Assembly (NCBI RefSeq): GCF_928382285.1
Contig: NZ_CAKMSS010000007.1
Location: 1 to 64,000, forward strand
Direction: 5' to 3'
DNA from: Rothia nasimurium
Lineage (GTDB): Bacteria; Actinomycetota; Actinomycetes; Actinomycetales; Micrococcaceae
DNA: 64,000 bases
In this document: one piece after another, positions 22,863-31,900 of the stretch
Layout of the letters: every line of letters begins with the position of its first letter
Position numbering within the stretch: the stretch's first letter is position 1
Position numbers and translations under genes: made by a program
Notes under the pieces: model-generated
Seen by the model: only the letters and a program-made list of their open reading frames with translations
What the model was told of the DNA's origin: nothing
Database searches by the model: none

Positions 22863-25800
22863 CTAACTCCTAACGGTGGGGGTATCGGGGCGGACGCCAG
22901 CCTCCCCCTCATCGGGGAAGGGCAGGGCTGCCCGCTCAAGGCGGATAAAGGCACCCAGCAGGGCCAGCGCCTCGGGGCTGGTAGGCAGAAAGTCGGTAAA
23001 CCGGGTTGAACACACCACCACCGCCGCCCACATGCCGCGGGACAGGGCAACATTCAATCGGTTGGGCGAGAGCAGAAAATCAGTTCCGCGGGGGCTATCA
23101 CCGGCGCTGGAAGCGGCCATCGACACCAGTACCACCGGAGCCTCCTGCCCCTGGAACTTATCAACCGTACCGACGCGCACACCCCCGCCGTCGGCGTCCG
23201 CTAGCCCTGCCTCCAGCAGGGCCGCCCGAATCGTATCAACCTGGGCGTTATAGGCTGCCACCACAATAATGTCTGAGGGGGCCAGGGGCGCTGCCTGCTC
23301 GGGTGCAGCCAGGTGGGGCACCCACAGGTGCCCCAGAAAACGACGCACTAAAGCCACAATCTCATCTGCTTCTTCCGCCGAGGCCGTCGAATTGCCCCTG
23401 TGCTCTACCGTGCGCAGGTAGACCCCGGGTTCCCAGCCCTCCAAGTGCCTCTCGGTGCCCGAAGGAGCGGACGCCAGCCGCCCCTCATACGACAGGGCCG
23501 AGACCGGGGCACACAGGGCAGGGTGCATACGCCAGGTGACATCGAGAAAGTAACCAAACTCTTCGGGCAGCACCGTACGCCCGGCTGAAAGCCAGCCCAG
23601 GGCAGACTCGTCCACCGGGTAGGGGTGGGTACCCTGCGTGACCTGGGGTAGCTGGGCAGGATCGCCCAGAAGGAGCAGGTTCTTAGCAGACCGGGCCACC
23701 GCCAGAGTATTGGCTAGTGAGTGCTGCCCCGCCTCATCAATCACCAGCAGATCAAGGCCCTCAAACCGGAACTTGCGGTCAGAAGCGAAATCCCAGGCCG
23801 TACCGCCGAAGATACGGCCACCGGGCTCGTCCATAAACCGGGCGACCTCGGGGTTACGCACCTCGCGCCAGGGGAAATTCGGGGTCTGACTCTTGCCCGC
23901 CCCCTTAGCAATCTGGTCAGGGTCAACCCCGCCATTACTGATACAACCCAGCAGCATGTTCTCAACCACCGCATGCGACTGAGCCACAATGCCCACCTTC
24001 CACCCGGCAGCTACCAGACGGCCAATGACGTGCGAACCCACAAAGGTCTTGCCCGACCCCGGAGGGCCCTGCACCGCCACATACGACCTATCTAGCTGGC
24101 TTACCGCCTGATAGATAGCTTGCACGGTTGCTAGCGAGCCGTGGGTCTCCACAAAATCCCGAGGGCGCGGTAAGGCGCTACCTCCCACCAGCCGCGGCGG
24201 ACGGCGGCGCACCAGGTCGGTGCCGGCCGATGCCGGTAGCTCAGGCAGGACGCGGGCCGTCCGTGCAGCCAGCTCCAGTAGAGACTGCTCCTGAGCCTGC
24301 GTGGGAATAGGCTGACCCGGCGTCAGCGCCATCGGCAGATGCGAGTAGGGCTCAGCCGGCTCACCGTCCGAGGCCTTCAAGCTCTCCCGTACCGTAAGCC
24401 GTACCAGGTTGGGCTGCCCCACCTCATGTTCGGGAATCTCTTCTAACTCCACAATCTCAGTATTAAAGGCTCCGGCCCGCTCAGCTTCCACCGGCAAGAC
24501 ACCCTCATGCAGCGCCGCATAGGTCAGGGCCTGCTGCCGAGCCTCCCGCTCCAAAAAGGGCGGAAAAGGCCTTGCATACATGGCAAACAGGCCGCTGTCG
24601 CCCACCTTTACCGATGACCCCGGGGCAACCCGTGCCACCCCGCTCAATAAACGCACCGTAGACCGGGCCCGCTCAGGACGGTGCCAGTCGGCAACCACCT
24701 GCAACCGACCCAGCAAGACCACATCGCGGGCGTCCTCCCAATCCTCACGGGGAGCCGTCAAACGATTAAAGTGATCCCACCAGAACTGACGGCGCTCGCG
24801 GCGGTGGTAGCCCGTAGCCGTAGCTACCATGGCAACCGCCTGCTTCTGGGGCTCTAGCTCACCACCGGCGTCCAGGGCCTCAACAAACCGGCGTAAGGTT
24901 CGCTCCGCCTCGGTCTCATCTTCTGCTCTGCCCGCCTGCACCAAGAGTTCATTCAGGTCAGCCAGGGGAGCAGGCTGCACCAGCTCTTCGTCAACCGACC
25001 GGCCAGCTAGCTCCAGCAGCCAGGAGCGCAACTGAGCCAGGGATAGGCCGGTGCGGTAGAGGCTACGGGCAAGGGCGCCCCGCATAGCCTCCACCTGCTC
25101 ATGCTTGCCCGCCTGTTCGGCCTCCGACATGTCAGCAAAGGCTGTGACCGGTATATCCAGCTCAGGCTCTAGCCCTGTGGCGTAGAGGGGCTCAATATCT
25201 GCTAGGACACGAGTGCCGGTACTGATGCGCATGGAACGTCGTAGCACCTCAGAGAGGTCAAGGAGTACACCGTCACGCTGGAGGTCGGTCAGGTAGGCTT
25301 CGCCCGTACCGTGCATCGCAGCCAGCTGTTGCAGGGCAGTGAGAGTAGCTGCCCCAAAATAATAGACCCGCAGCCCCGGGTGAAGCTGCCGTTGATGGTG
25401 CAGCATGCCCAAAAAATCTGCAAGAAGCCGGCCCTCAGCACTGCGGTTTGCCGCCCAGAACTGGCTGAAGAGGGGCTGCGCACCGGGCTCTTCGGGCAGA
25501 GACGCAGCGCCCAAGCCGTAGGTCAAACCCCAGGCCAGCTCGGGGTGAGCTGCCTGCTCGTCATGCCACAGGGGGTCAGAGAGCAGGCTGATGAAGAGAT
25601 CGCCTGCACTGGCCCGCGGGAGCATGCGCAGGGAATGACGGGGAAAGAGCTTATAGGAGACAGTCTGCTCCTGGCCATCCCGCTGCACCGTGGCTGCGCC
25701 ATCGGGCTTAGATATGCCGGTCTGCAAGGCTGCCTGCTCCGCATAGCGACGTACCAGCCCAGGGAGCTGGTTCTGACCTGCCAAGCTAGCTAGCTCATCA

Positions 25801-26654
25801 ATACTTTGCACCCCACACCGCTCATAGATAGCCTGCCGTGACAGTGCCGTCATTCCGGCGGTCAGTAGCATGTCGCGGTGCTCCTGCACCATCACCCGGC
25901 AGGTATCGCAGCGTCCGCACCGGGTGATCTCTGGGCTACCGGGTTCTACGAACCAGCTCACCGGCGGTGTACCCGGCGCCCGATGAGCGGTGAGGAGCTG
26001 AAGAAGACGCTGGCGTTTCTGTTCAAAAACAGGGGTAAGGGTAGCAAGCTCGTGGAGGGACTCAACATCGTTGCCCAGAATCAGCGAGGCAAAGGGATCA
26101 CAGGCAATGCCCTCCTGCTGCAACTGGTCGGCGTAGGCCGCAACCTGTAAGAGGGCAGGCACGCGAGCCGTGCGGGCTAGTTTAGTATCGACTACCCGGT
26201 AACTGCCGTCGGGCTGCTTGACTAGGAAGTCAGCCCGCCCGTGAAAAGAACCATCAAAGAAGCTGGCCTGAAAAACAACGTCTGCTCCCGCTCGAAGGGC
26301 AGAAAGAGTCTCAGCGTGTTTCTCTTCGAGAGCTCGGCGAGTGTAGACCTGCGGTGGCTGAACCTCGTAGACACCCTGCCCTGCCGCTGAGTCCCAGCTG
26401 CCGTAGGTCGCTATGAAGCGGTTGAGGACGCGCTGTTCGTGGGCTTCACCCAGGGCAGCTGCTCTGCGGAGCTGAGGATCTTCGACGCGTTCGAGGCGGG
26501 GTACCCTGCCCAAAGCCTGATCGAGGGAGTAGAGAGCAGCAAACTGGCACTGGGCTGAGGTCACCAGATCTGTAGCCGAATACACCAGTGACCTGCCCAG
26601 CGGCTCGAGATGAACTGCGAGTGACGGCACTGAATCTGCGTCGATAAAGAACAT
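22863..26654 (-). CDS. TM0106-type RecB-like nuclease fused to a DNA2/NAM7-like helicase
   Basis: A 1263-residue enzyme. The N-terminal half is a RecB-family nuclease (TM0106 type): YSATDLVTSAQCQFAALYSLDQ at the start, the nuclease core FHGRADFLVKQ...VVDTKLARTARVPALLQVAAYADQL near residues 135-180, and a CGRCDTCR cysteine set that could hold an Fe-S cluster. The C-terminal half is a superfamily 1 helicase: Walker A VQGPPGSGKTFVGSHV, Walker B LLVIDEAGQHS, GDPAQLPQV, and motif V/VI VDKFQGQEAPVVLVS with SPNRLNVALSRG. It likely resects or repairs DNA ends. I chose ATG 26654 with AGGAGC upstream, since the longer frame to 26777 lacks family sequence. It heads a two-gene unit. Confidence 0.88.
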   Translation of the reverse strand: MFFIDADSVPSLAVHLEPLGRSLVYSATDLVTSAQCQFAALYSLDQALGRVPRLERVEDPQLRRAAALGEAHEQRVLNRFIATYGSWDSAAGQGVYEVQPPQVYTRRALEEKHAETLSALRAGADVVFQASFFDGSFHGRADFLVKQPDGSYRVVDTKLARTARVPALLQVAAYADQLQQEGIACDPFASLILGNDVESLHELATLTPVFEQKRQRLLQLLTAHRAPGTPPVSWFVEPGSPEITRCGRCDTCRVMVQEHRDMLLTAGMTALSRQAIYERCGVQSIDELASLAGQNQLPGLVRRYAEQAALQTGISKPDGAATVQRDGQEQTVSYKLFPRHSLRMLPRASAGDLFISLLSDPLWHDEQAAHPELAWGLTYGLGAASLPEEPGAQPLFSQFWAANRSAEGRLLADFLGMLHHQRQLHPGLRVYYFGAATLTALQQLAAMHGTGEAYLTDLQRDGVLLDLSEVLRRSMRISTGTRVLADIEPLYATGLEPELDIPVTAFADMSEAEQAGKHEQVEAMRGALARSLYRTGLSLAQLRSWLLELAGRSVDEELVQPAPLADLNELLVQAGRAEDETEAERTLRRFVEALDAGGELEPQKQAVAMVATATGYHRRERRQFWWDHFNRLTAPREDWEDARDVVLLGRLQVVADWHRPERARSTVRLLSGVARVAPGSSVKVGDSGLFAMYARPFPPFLEREARQQALTYAALHEGVLPVEAERAGAFNTEIVELEEIPEHEVGQPNLVRLTVRESLKASDGEPAEPYSHLPMALTPGQPIPTQAQEQSLLELAARTARVLPELPASAGTDLVRRRPPRLVGGSALPRPRDFVETHGSLATVQAIYQAVSQLDRSYVAVQGPPGSGKTFVGSHVIGRLVAAGWKVGIVAQSHAVVENMLLGCISNGGVDPDQIAKGAGKSQTPNFPWREVRNPEVARFMDEPGGRIFGGTAWDFASDRKFRFEGLDLLVIDEAGQHSLANTLAVARSAKNLLLLGDPAQLPQVTQGTHPYPVDESALGWLSAGRTVLPEEFGYFLDVTWRMHPALCAPVSALSYEGRLASAPSGTERHLEGWEPGVYLRTVEHRGNSTASAEEADEIVALVRRFLGHLWVPHLAAPEQAAPLAPSDIIVVAAYNAQVDTIRAALLEAGLADADGGGVRVGTVDKFQGQEAPVVLVSMAASSAGDSPRGTDFLLSPNRLNVALSRGMWAAVVVCSTRFTDFLPTSPEALALLGAFIRLERAALPFPDEGEAGVRPDTPTVRS

Positions 26655-27279
26655 GGGGCTCCTAGGGTCTACTGCTGTTCTCAAGGCTAGCAAGGGTGGC
26701 TGACAATTTAGCGGTGCGAGAGACCGCGAACCCTCAAGTGCTGTGGTTCGGACCAATAGCCTTTTTCTAGAACACATATTCTAAAAGTTACTAATTGGTA
26801 TAGAACATAGATTTCAGAAATGTAATTTCAGCCATATGATGAATGGTTTTTTCTAAAGGGTTTATAGTGTCGGGCGTGTCTCGTATTTTGCAGTTTTTAA
26901 GAAGTGATGTTTTGAAGTAATGGGTGATGGTGTCGGTGGTGTTGTGTTTTGTCGTGGCTAGGCCATTTGATGTTTTTGGCCTGGTTGGGGTGCGTTGTAG
27001 TTGATTGGTGCTTGTGCCCTCTGGGGGGCGGGGCTTGGTATTGAAAAGATTAATTTTGTTTCATGAAATGCGGGTGAGGTCTTCGGGGGTGTGGTTCAAA
27101 GAGGGGGCTGATGTGCAAAAATACAGATAATCAGTAATCTTTATAATTATCGGAGCAGGTTCAGGTCTGATTTAATTCCTAAAAAAACATCACAAAATGG
27201 TCAAAATCAGGTCACGGTTCTATAAAGTTGTTTTCGGCAATCCCCCTTGCTCATTACCACTAGAACCTCAGGAGTACGA
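26655..27279. other. AT-rich gene-free stretch of about 620 bp
   Basis: No gene recognised. The left part carries two TAGAACA words (26769 and 26801) and an AGAA-CACATA-TTCT palindrome near 26769-26782. The centre is T/G rich. The right part has an inverted repeat GATAAT/ATTATC (27126-27131, 27146-27151) and the probable promoter of the CAP/LGFP gene: TATAAA 27221-27226 with TGGTCA 17 bp upstream. Its base composition is clearly lower in GC than the flanks and could attract Lsr2. Confidence 0.5.
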
Positions 27280-28398
27280 TTGAAGAGCCTTCTCGAAACC
27301 ACACGAGCTGTTCGGCCCACTCGCCGTCAGGCTGCCGTCCTGACCCTAACCGGTCTGGCTACTGCATCAGCTATGACTGCTGCGACTGCCGCTGCATCAG
27401 ATATTCGCACAGTCTCAGCAGCCCAGCGTGCAGCCGATCGGCAGACTCTACTTAACCTCATTAATGCCTACCGCATCCAGAACGGTCTGGCACCTGTAAA
27501 GCACTCGGCAACCATCGCTTCCATCATGGATGCCGAGGCAGTCCGCCAGTTCAGGGCCGGATCCTACTCTCATGGTACCGAGTTTTACGGTAACCCCAAG
27601 GTGCAGGGCTACAGCTTTGTCAGCGAAGTCATTGCTCTGTCATACAACGATGATCTTAACCAGCTGATGAACTTCTGGAAGAGCTCGCGCCCGCACCGCG
27701 AGGCCGTTCTGGCTCCCCAGGCAAATGTTATGGCTATCGGTCTCTGCTACGGCCACGGAACCTCCCTGCCCTGGCGCGTGCTGGGTAATGTCGGTATCTA
27801 CCGCTTCGAAGCGGGCAAGGGGCCGAACGACTATGTCTCTACCATCACAGGCGTCAACACCCTATCTAACGGGTCGTCTCAGGTGGGCACCTATGCTGTG
27901 GGTGACAAGCTTGCGAGCCACTACCGATCCAGGGGCGGTGCCGACTTCTTTGGTCTTCCTACCGGCGCGGCTTTCTCATCAATCAACGGTGGCATCATTC
28001 AGAACTTCGCCAAGGGCCGTACAATCTACTGGTCTCCCACCACTGGAGCTCAAGATGTTTACTGGCCTGGTGCTATCGGTGGCCGTTATGCGGGCAGTGA
28101 CTTTGAGCGTAACTGGGGCTACCCCATGAACTCTGAGTATGAATTCTGGGGCAGCATACGCCAGGACTTTGTGAAGGGCGGCGTCATTACCTCGGTCTAC
28201 TGGACCCCTTCAACCGGTGCCCGAGCCATTATCGAGACCGGCGCTATTTCAGCTCGCTGGTACGCCCTTGGCGGTCCTGCTGTACTGGGCTTCCCTGTCA
28301 CCGACGAGGTTCGTTGGATTGACGGTGTTACCCGTGTGACCTTCTCAAGCGGCACCACCATTAACTGGACCCAGGCTCGCGGTACCTGGGTAAGCTAA
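27280..28398 (+). CDS. Secreted CAP-domain protein with C-terminal LGFP repeats
   Basis: A 372-residue exported protein. A signal peptide covers about residues 1-40, with an Ala-rich end. A CAP/SCP (PR-1-like) domain follows, from LLNLINAYRIQNGLAPVKHS to about residue 180, with YSHG, SEVI and FWKSSRPHREAVL motifs. Four LGFP-type repeats fill the rest (GGADFFGLPTGAAF, RNWGYPMNSEY, GGPAVLGFPVTDEV and flanking copies); such repeats are thought to bind the cell wall. I chose TTG 27280 with AGGAG 5 nt upstream. The in-frame TTG at 27247 adds a polar stretch before the signal peptide and is less likely. CAP proteins have varied roles, and the activity here is unknown. A terminator follows. Confidence 0.85.
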   Translation: MKSLLETTRAVRPTRRQAAVLTLTGLATASAMTAATAAASDIRTVSAAQRAADRQTLLNLINAYRIQNGLAPVKHSATIASIMDAEAVRQFRAGSYSHGTEFYGNPKVQGYSFVSEVIALSYNDDLNQLMNFWKSSRPHREAVLAPQANVMAIGLCYGHGTSLPWRVLGNVGIYRFEAGKGPNDYVSTITGVNTLSNGSSQVGTYAVGDKLASHYRSRGGADFFGLPTGAAFSSINGGIIQNFAKGRTIYWSPTTGAQDVYWPGAIGGRYAGSDFERNWGYPMNSEYEFWGSIRQDFVKGGVITSVYWTPSTGARAIIETGAISARWYALGGPAVLGFPVTDEVRWIDGVTRVTFSSGTTINWTQARGTWVS

Positions 28399-28439
28399 CT
28401 ACCAGTTTCTAGGCACCGACACCTAGACACCGACACGAA

Positions 28440-28475
28440 CGGCGGCTCCACACCTGTGGAGCCGCCGTCTTTATA
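28440..28475 (+). terminator. Terminator of the CAP/LGFP gene
   Basis: A 12-13-bp GC stem (28440-28452 with 28455-28467, GGCGGCTCCACA) is followed by CTTTATATTTAT. It sits between converging genes. Confidence 0.85.
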
Positions 28476-28486
28476 TTTATCTATAT

Positions 28487-29887
28487 CTACCGGTTGCTGA
28501 GAGCAGCTGCAAACCGGTCGATAGTGTTTTTGGCTGCCTCGGTGTCATCCAGATCGTTCATGATAATCGAGAAGACTACTACCCGCCCTGATTCTGTGAC
28601 GGTGTAGCCGGTGAGGGACAGTACGGAGTTCAGGGTGCCGGTCTTAGCGCGGACGACCCCGCGCCCACCGGCCTCGTCAGCGTCGTTGAAGCGGCTGGCG
28701 AGACCCAGGGTTCCACTGTATCCGGCTACCGGTAGGCCCTGCAGGGTGAGGCGTTCGGTCGTATTTCCGTTGACCGCGCGCAGGGCAATGCTGGTGAGCA
28801 GTTCGTTGCTGACCTTGTTGTTCATGGAGAGCCCGCTGAGGTCCATCTGGGTGTAGTTGGTGGGTAGGCCGGCGGCAGAGAGAGCCTCGCGCACGGCGGT
28901 TATTGCCCCTTGGCTAGAGCCGTCGCCGCCGGTGAGAGTAGAAAGGTTGCGCCCCAGAGTCTCTGCCAGAGAGTTGTCCGTTTCCTGCATCATGAGGGCC
29001 GATTGCTCTGCGGCGGTGGCTGACTGCACAGCTGCAATCTCGCGTCCGCTGCTGGGGGCAGTAACCTGCTCGCCCGCGGTGAAGGTGAGCCCGGCGTCCG
29101 TTCCTAACCTATTGAGAGCCTCTACCAGCACCTGCTGCACTTCTGCCGGGGCGTTGCTGGGGCGGCTGCCGCTTGATGCGGTTCCGTCGCTGGTGGGGGA
29201 GTAGTGGGAGTAAAAGGCGAGGGGGGTAACAGCACTGATAAAGCCGGAGTCGATATCTTCCTGGGCCCACTCGGGGTTAAGGGAGCTGCCGGAAAAGATA
29301 GTGGTGTCCAGGTTGAGGGTAAGGGCCTTGCCGCTGATGCCCTGCTCTTTAAGGCCCTCGATGGTGCGTTCTGCTAGGGTCTCGATGCCGGCGTGCCCCA
29401 TCACCGCGGTGGGGTCGGAGTGCCCTGGCACCAGTAGGGTATCGCCGCCGGCAACCAGGGTAAGGGTTGAGTCGTCGTTGAGGTCGACGGACGTGGTGAA
29501 GCGGGCTTGCGGTGCAGTGGTCAGTAGGGCGTAGTCCACGAGCAGCTTCATGTTGGACGCCGGGGTTCGGCTCGTCTGAGCCTCACGGGAGTAGATGCTC
29601 TGGCCGGTTTCTGCATCAAGAACCTGGGCAGAGAAAACCCCCTGGCCTAAACCGTCAAGGACGCTATCGAGCTCTGTGCTCAGGGCAGCTGAATCGGGGG
29701 CAGCACCGGTGCCTGCTTCTGTCACCGCAACCGGAGAGGCCGTGATATCGGGGGCTACTGAGGCTTCGCGAAGGTCTTGGGCCTCCTGCCAGGCCGGTAC
29801 AGCCCAGGCTCCTGCTGCTGCGCACCCGGCTGCCAGTAGGGCAGTAACCACCCAGGCAGTCAGGGGACGTCGGTGAGAAGCGGTCAT
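28487..29887 (-). CDS. dacB: D-alanyl-D-alanine carboxypeptidase/endopeptidase (PBP4 type)
   Basis: A 466-residue class C low-molecular-weight penicillin-binding protein (peptidase S13) that trims peptidoglycan peptides outside the membrane. An N-terminal hydrophobic segment (residues about 10-32) acts as signal or anchor. Active-site motifs are SxxK at Ser111-Lys114 (PASNMK), SxN in GLSMNN near residue 350, and KTG in RAKTGTLNSV near residue 415. The long insert between SxxK and SxN is typical of PBP4. ATG 29887 has GGAGG 5 nt upstream. The upstream in-frame ATG at 29917 lacks support. Single-gene unit. Confidence 0.9.
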   Translation of the reverse strand: MTASHRRPLTAWVVTALLAAGCAAAGAWAVPAWQEAQDLREASVAPDITASPVAVTEAGTGAAPDSAALSTELDSVLDGLGQGVFSAQVLDAETGQSIYSREAQTSRTPASNMKLLVDYALLTTAPQARFTTSVDLNDDSTLTLVAGGDTLLVPGHSDPTAVMGHAGIETLAERTIEGLKEQGISGKALTLNLDTTIFSGSSLNPEWAQEDIDSGFISAVTPLAFYSHYSPTSDGTASSGSRPSNAPAEVQQVLVEALNRLGTDAGLTFTAGEQVTAPSSGREIAAVQSATAAEQSALMMQETDNSLAETLGRNLSTLTGGDGSSQGAITAVREALSAAGLPTNYTQMDLSGLSMNNKVSNELLTSIALRAVNGNTTERLTLQGLPVAGYSGTLGLASRFNDADEAGGRGVVRAKTGTLNSVLSLTGYTVTESGRVVVFSIIMNDLDDTEAAKNTIDRFAAALSNR

Positions 29888-30096
29888 GAAACCTCCACAG
29901 GTTAGCTCGCGGGGCAAAGGTGTCTTTCTCTCTAGGGTATATGCCTAACCTTTGAAGCAGGGGTATGTAATACGGGTGACACTGGCGCGCCTGCCCTGTA
30001 AAAAGGCTCCAGGCTGCCGGTTCTCGGTTAGACTAATATGCCGAACCACTCGCGCGTAGCGCGGGTCAAATACACCACTCAACCAGGAGGTTCCCC

Positions 30097-30615
30097 TTGG
30101 AACTCGACGTCACGATTGAAATTAACCGCGGCTCACGCGTTAAGTACGAAATTGACCACGAAACCGGTCGCCTGCGTCTGGACCGCGTACTGTTCACCTC
30201 CATGCAGTACCCCACCGCCTACGGCTACTTTGAAGACACCCTGGGTGAAGACGGTGACCCCCTCGACGCCATGGTAATCCTGGACGTTGATGTTGTTCCC
30301 GGCGTCCTGGTTGAGGCCCGCCCCATCGGCGTTTTCCGTATGACCGACGAAGCTGGCGGCGACGACAAGGTTCTCTGCGTTCCCGCAGACAAGCGCTACG
30401 ACCACATCCAGGAAATCGACGATGTTGCCGACCAGCTCAAGGAAGAAATCAAGCACTTCTTCGAGCGTTACAAGGACCTGGAACCCGGTAAGTGGGTCAA
30501 GGGTGAGGGCTGGGAAGACCGCGCCTTCGCTGAGAAGCTGGTAGCTGAGGCCCAGGAGCGTTTTGAGAAGTCTCACTACGAGTCCGCTGCTGAAGCTGAA
30601 GCAGACGATAACTAA
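30097..30615 (+). CDS. ppa: Inorganic pyrophosphatase, family I
   Basis: Hydrolyses pyrophosphate to phosphate in the cytoplasm, driving biosynthetic reactions. The 172-residue protein shows the family I signature [12 protein letters not shown] near residues 50-61, [12 protein letters not shown] before it, and [11 protein letters not shown] with the C-terminal [13 protein letters not shown]. It starts with TTG 30097. AGGAGG (30085-30090) lies 6 nt upstream and the family opening MELDVTIEI begins there. A TAGACT box lies near 30029. A terminator follows. Confidence 0.95.
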   Translation: MELDVTIEINRGSRVKYEIDHETGRLRLDRVLFTSMQYPTAYGYFEDTLGEDGDPLDAMVILDVDVVPGVLVEARPIGVFRMTDEAGGDDKVLCVPADKRYDHIQEIDDVADQLKEEIKHFFERYKDLEPGKWVKGEGWEDRAFAEKLVAEAQERFEKSHYESAAEAEADDN

Positions 30616-30661
30616 AGACTTGGTGGGGTAGCGAAAGCTAACTAGTGCCCCCACCGGGAAA

Positions 30662-30693
30662 GAAGGCTGAGCCCTGCACGGGGCCCAGCCTTC
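30662..30693 (+). terminator. Terminator after ppa
   Basis: GAAGGCTG (30662-30669) pairs with CAGCCTTC (30686-30693), with an inner GCCC/GGGC pair. It is followed by GCCCCTTTAAAG. The T-run is short. Confidence 0.65.
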
Positions 30694-30769
30694 GCCCCTT
30701 TAAAGGCGTGGACGCCGGTGGTTGGCTGGGGTAGGCTCGGGCGCTGATGAGCCGGTAGAGTGGGGTGGC

Positions 30770-31900
30770 ATGAGCTCATCTTCTTTGCCACTGAATTTTT
30801 CTTTAGCCCATAAGATTGCCGGTGTGCTGGCTCCGGCTGGCCCCCGCGCTGAGGCTGCGGCTAAGCGCCGAGCCGTTGAAGAGATGCGCTATGCGGCTAC
30901 TGCCGCGGTTGATCACGTGCACGCTATTACGCAGCTGGCGGCAGCTGAGAACCTGCACGACTCTGAACTGCTGATTGTTGATAGGTCTACCTGGGTGAAG
31001 GCTAATACCCAGTCATTTGACGTGATGCTAGGGCCTATTGCCCAAGAGGTGCTGGGGCAGCGTCTTGCCAAGTTGTCTGATGCCGAGCATGCTGTGACTG
31101 AGATTGGCGGGGCGGCGGAAATTGGGGGAGTGCTGGCTTTCCTGTCTACCCGCGTCCTGGGCCAGTACGACCCCTACGCGGCTCTGGCCGGCCACGGGGC
31201 ACCCGGTGGCCGCCTGATGATTGTGGCTCCCAACCTGATGAAGCTGGAAGAAGAGCTGAACCTCGACCCGGCTGACTTTCGCCTCTGGGTGGCCCTGCAC
31301 GAGCAGACCCACCGGGTACAGTTTGCCGCTGCCCCCTGGTTGCGTGATTACCTGCTTGACCTGATGCACCGGCTGGGGCGGGAGCTGGGGGAGACCACCG
31401 ATAACCTACCGGAGCGTATCGCCGCAGCTGCCAGTGGCGCTGTGCGCGGTATGAAGAAGCAGGAAGCGCCGGGGGAGAGCGCTGAGGTGGCCCGCCCCGC
31501 TGGTGCTGCCCTGCTGCTCAGCGATGAGGGCAAGGACCTGCTGGATTGCATCACCGGTGTGATGAGCCTGCTCGAGGGCCACGCCAACGTGGTGATGGAT
31601 GCGGTTGACTCCTCGATTGTTCCCTCGGTGAAGACCATCCGCCGCCGTTTTGAGCGCCGCAGCCAAACCCAGGGTTTCTTCCCCCGCTTTATGAGCAAAC
31701 TCCTGGGCATGGACGCCAAGATGGCCCAGTACAAGAACGGCCAAAAGTTCGTGCAGGCCATCATCGACGAGGTAGGCATGGAGCGGTTCAACCGTATCTG
31801 GCAGGCCCCCGAGAACCTGCCCACCGTGGCAGAAATTCATGCCCCCGCTCGCTGGATTGAGCGGGTCCTGGGTGAAGAGCTGCAGGAAGAGAGTAAGTAG
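30770..31900 (+). CDS. Actinobacterial zinc-dependent metalloprotease
   Basis: A 376-residue protein of the actinobacterial family often found beside tilS and hpt. The zinc-binding HEQTH is at residues 177-181 within WVALHEQTHRVQF, and a downstream Glu or His would complete the site. The N-terminal PLNFSLAHKIAGVLAPAGP helix is typical. Its role and substrate are not established. I chose ATG 30770, where TAGAGT (30756-30761) ends 8 nt before it. The stop overlaps the tilS GTG by one base, so the two genes are coupled. Confidence 0.85.
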   Translation: MSSSSLPLNFSLAHKIAGVLAPAGPRAEAAAKRRAVEEMRYAATAAVDHVHAITQLAAAENLHDSELLIVDRSTWVKANTQSFDVMLGPIAQEVLGQRLAKLSDAEHAVTEIGGAAEIGGVLAFLSTRVLGQYDPYAALAGHGAPGGRLMIVAPNLMKLEEELNLDPADFRLWVALHEQTHRVQFAAAPWLRDYLLDLMHRLGRELGETTDNLPERIAAAASGAVRGMKKQEAPGESAEVARPAGAALLLSDEGKDLLDCITGVMSLLEGHANVVMDAVDSSIVPSVKTIRRRFERRSQTQGFFPRFMSKLLGMDAKMAQYKNGQKFVQAIIDEVGMERFNRIWQAPENLPTVAEIHAPARWIERVLGEELQEESK

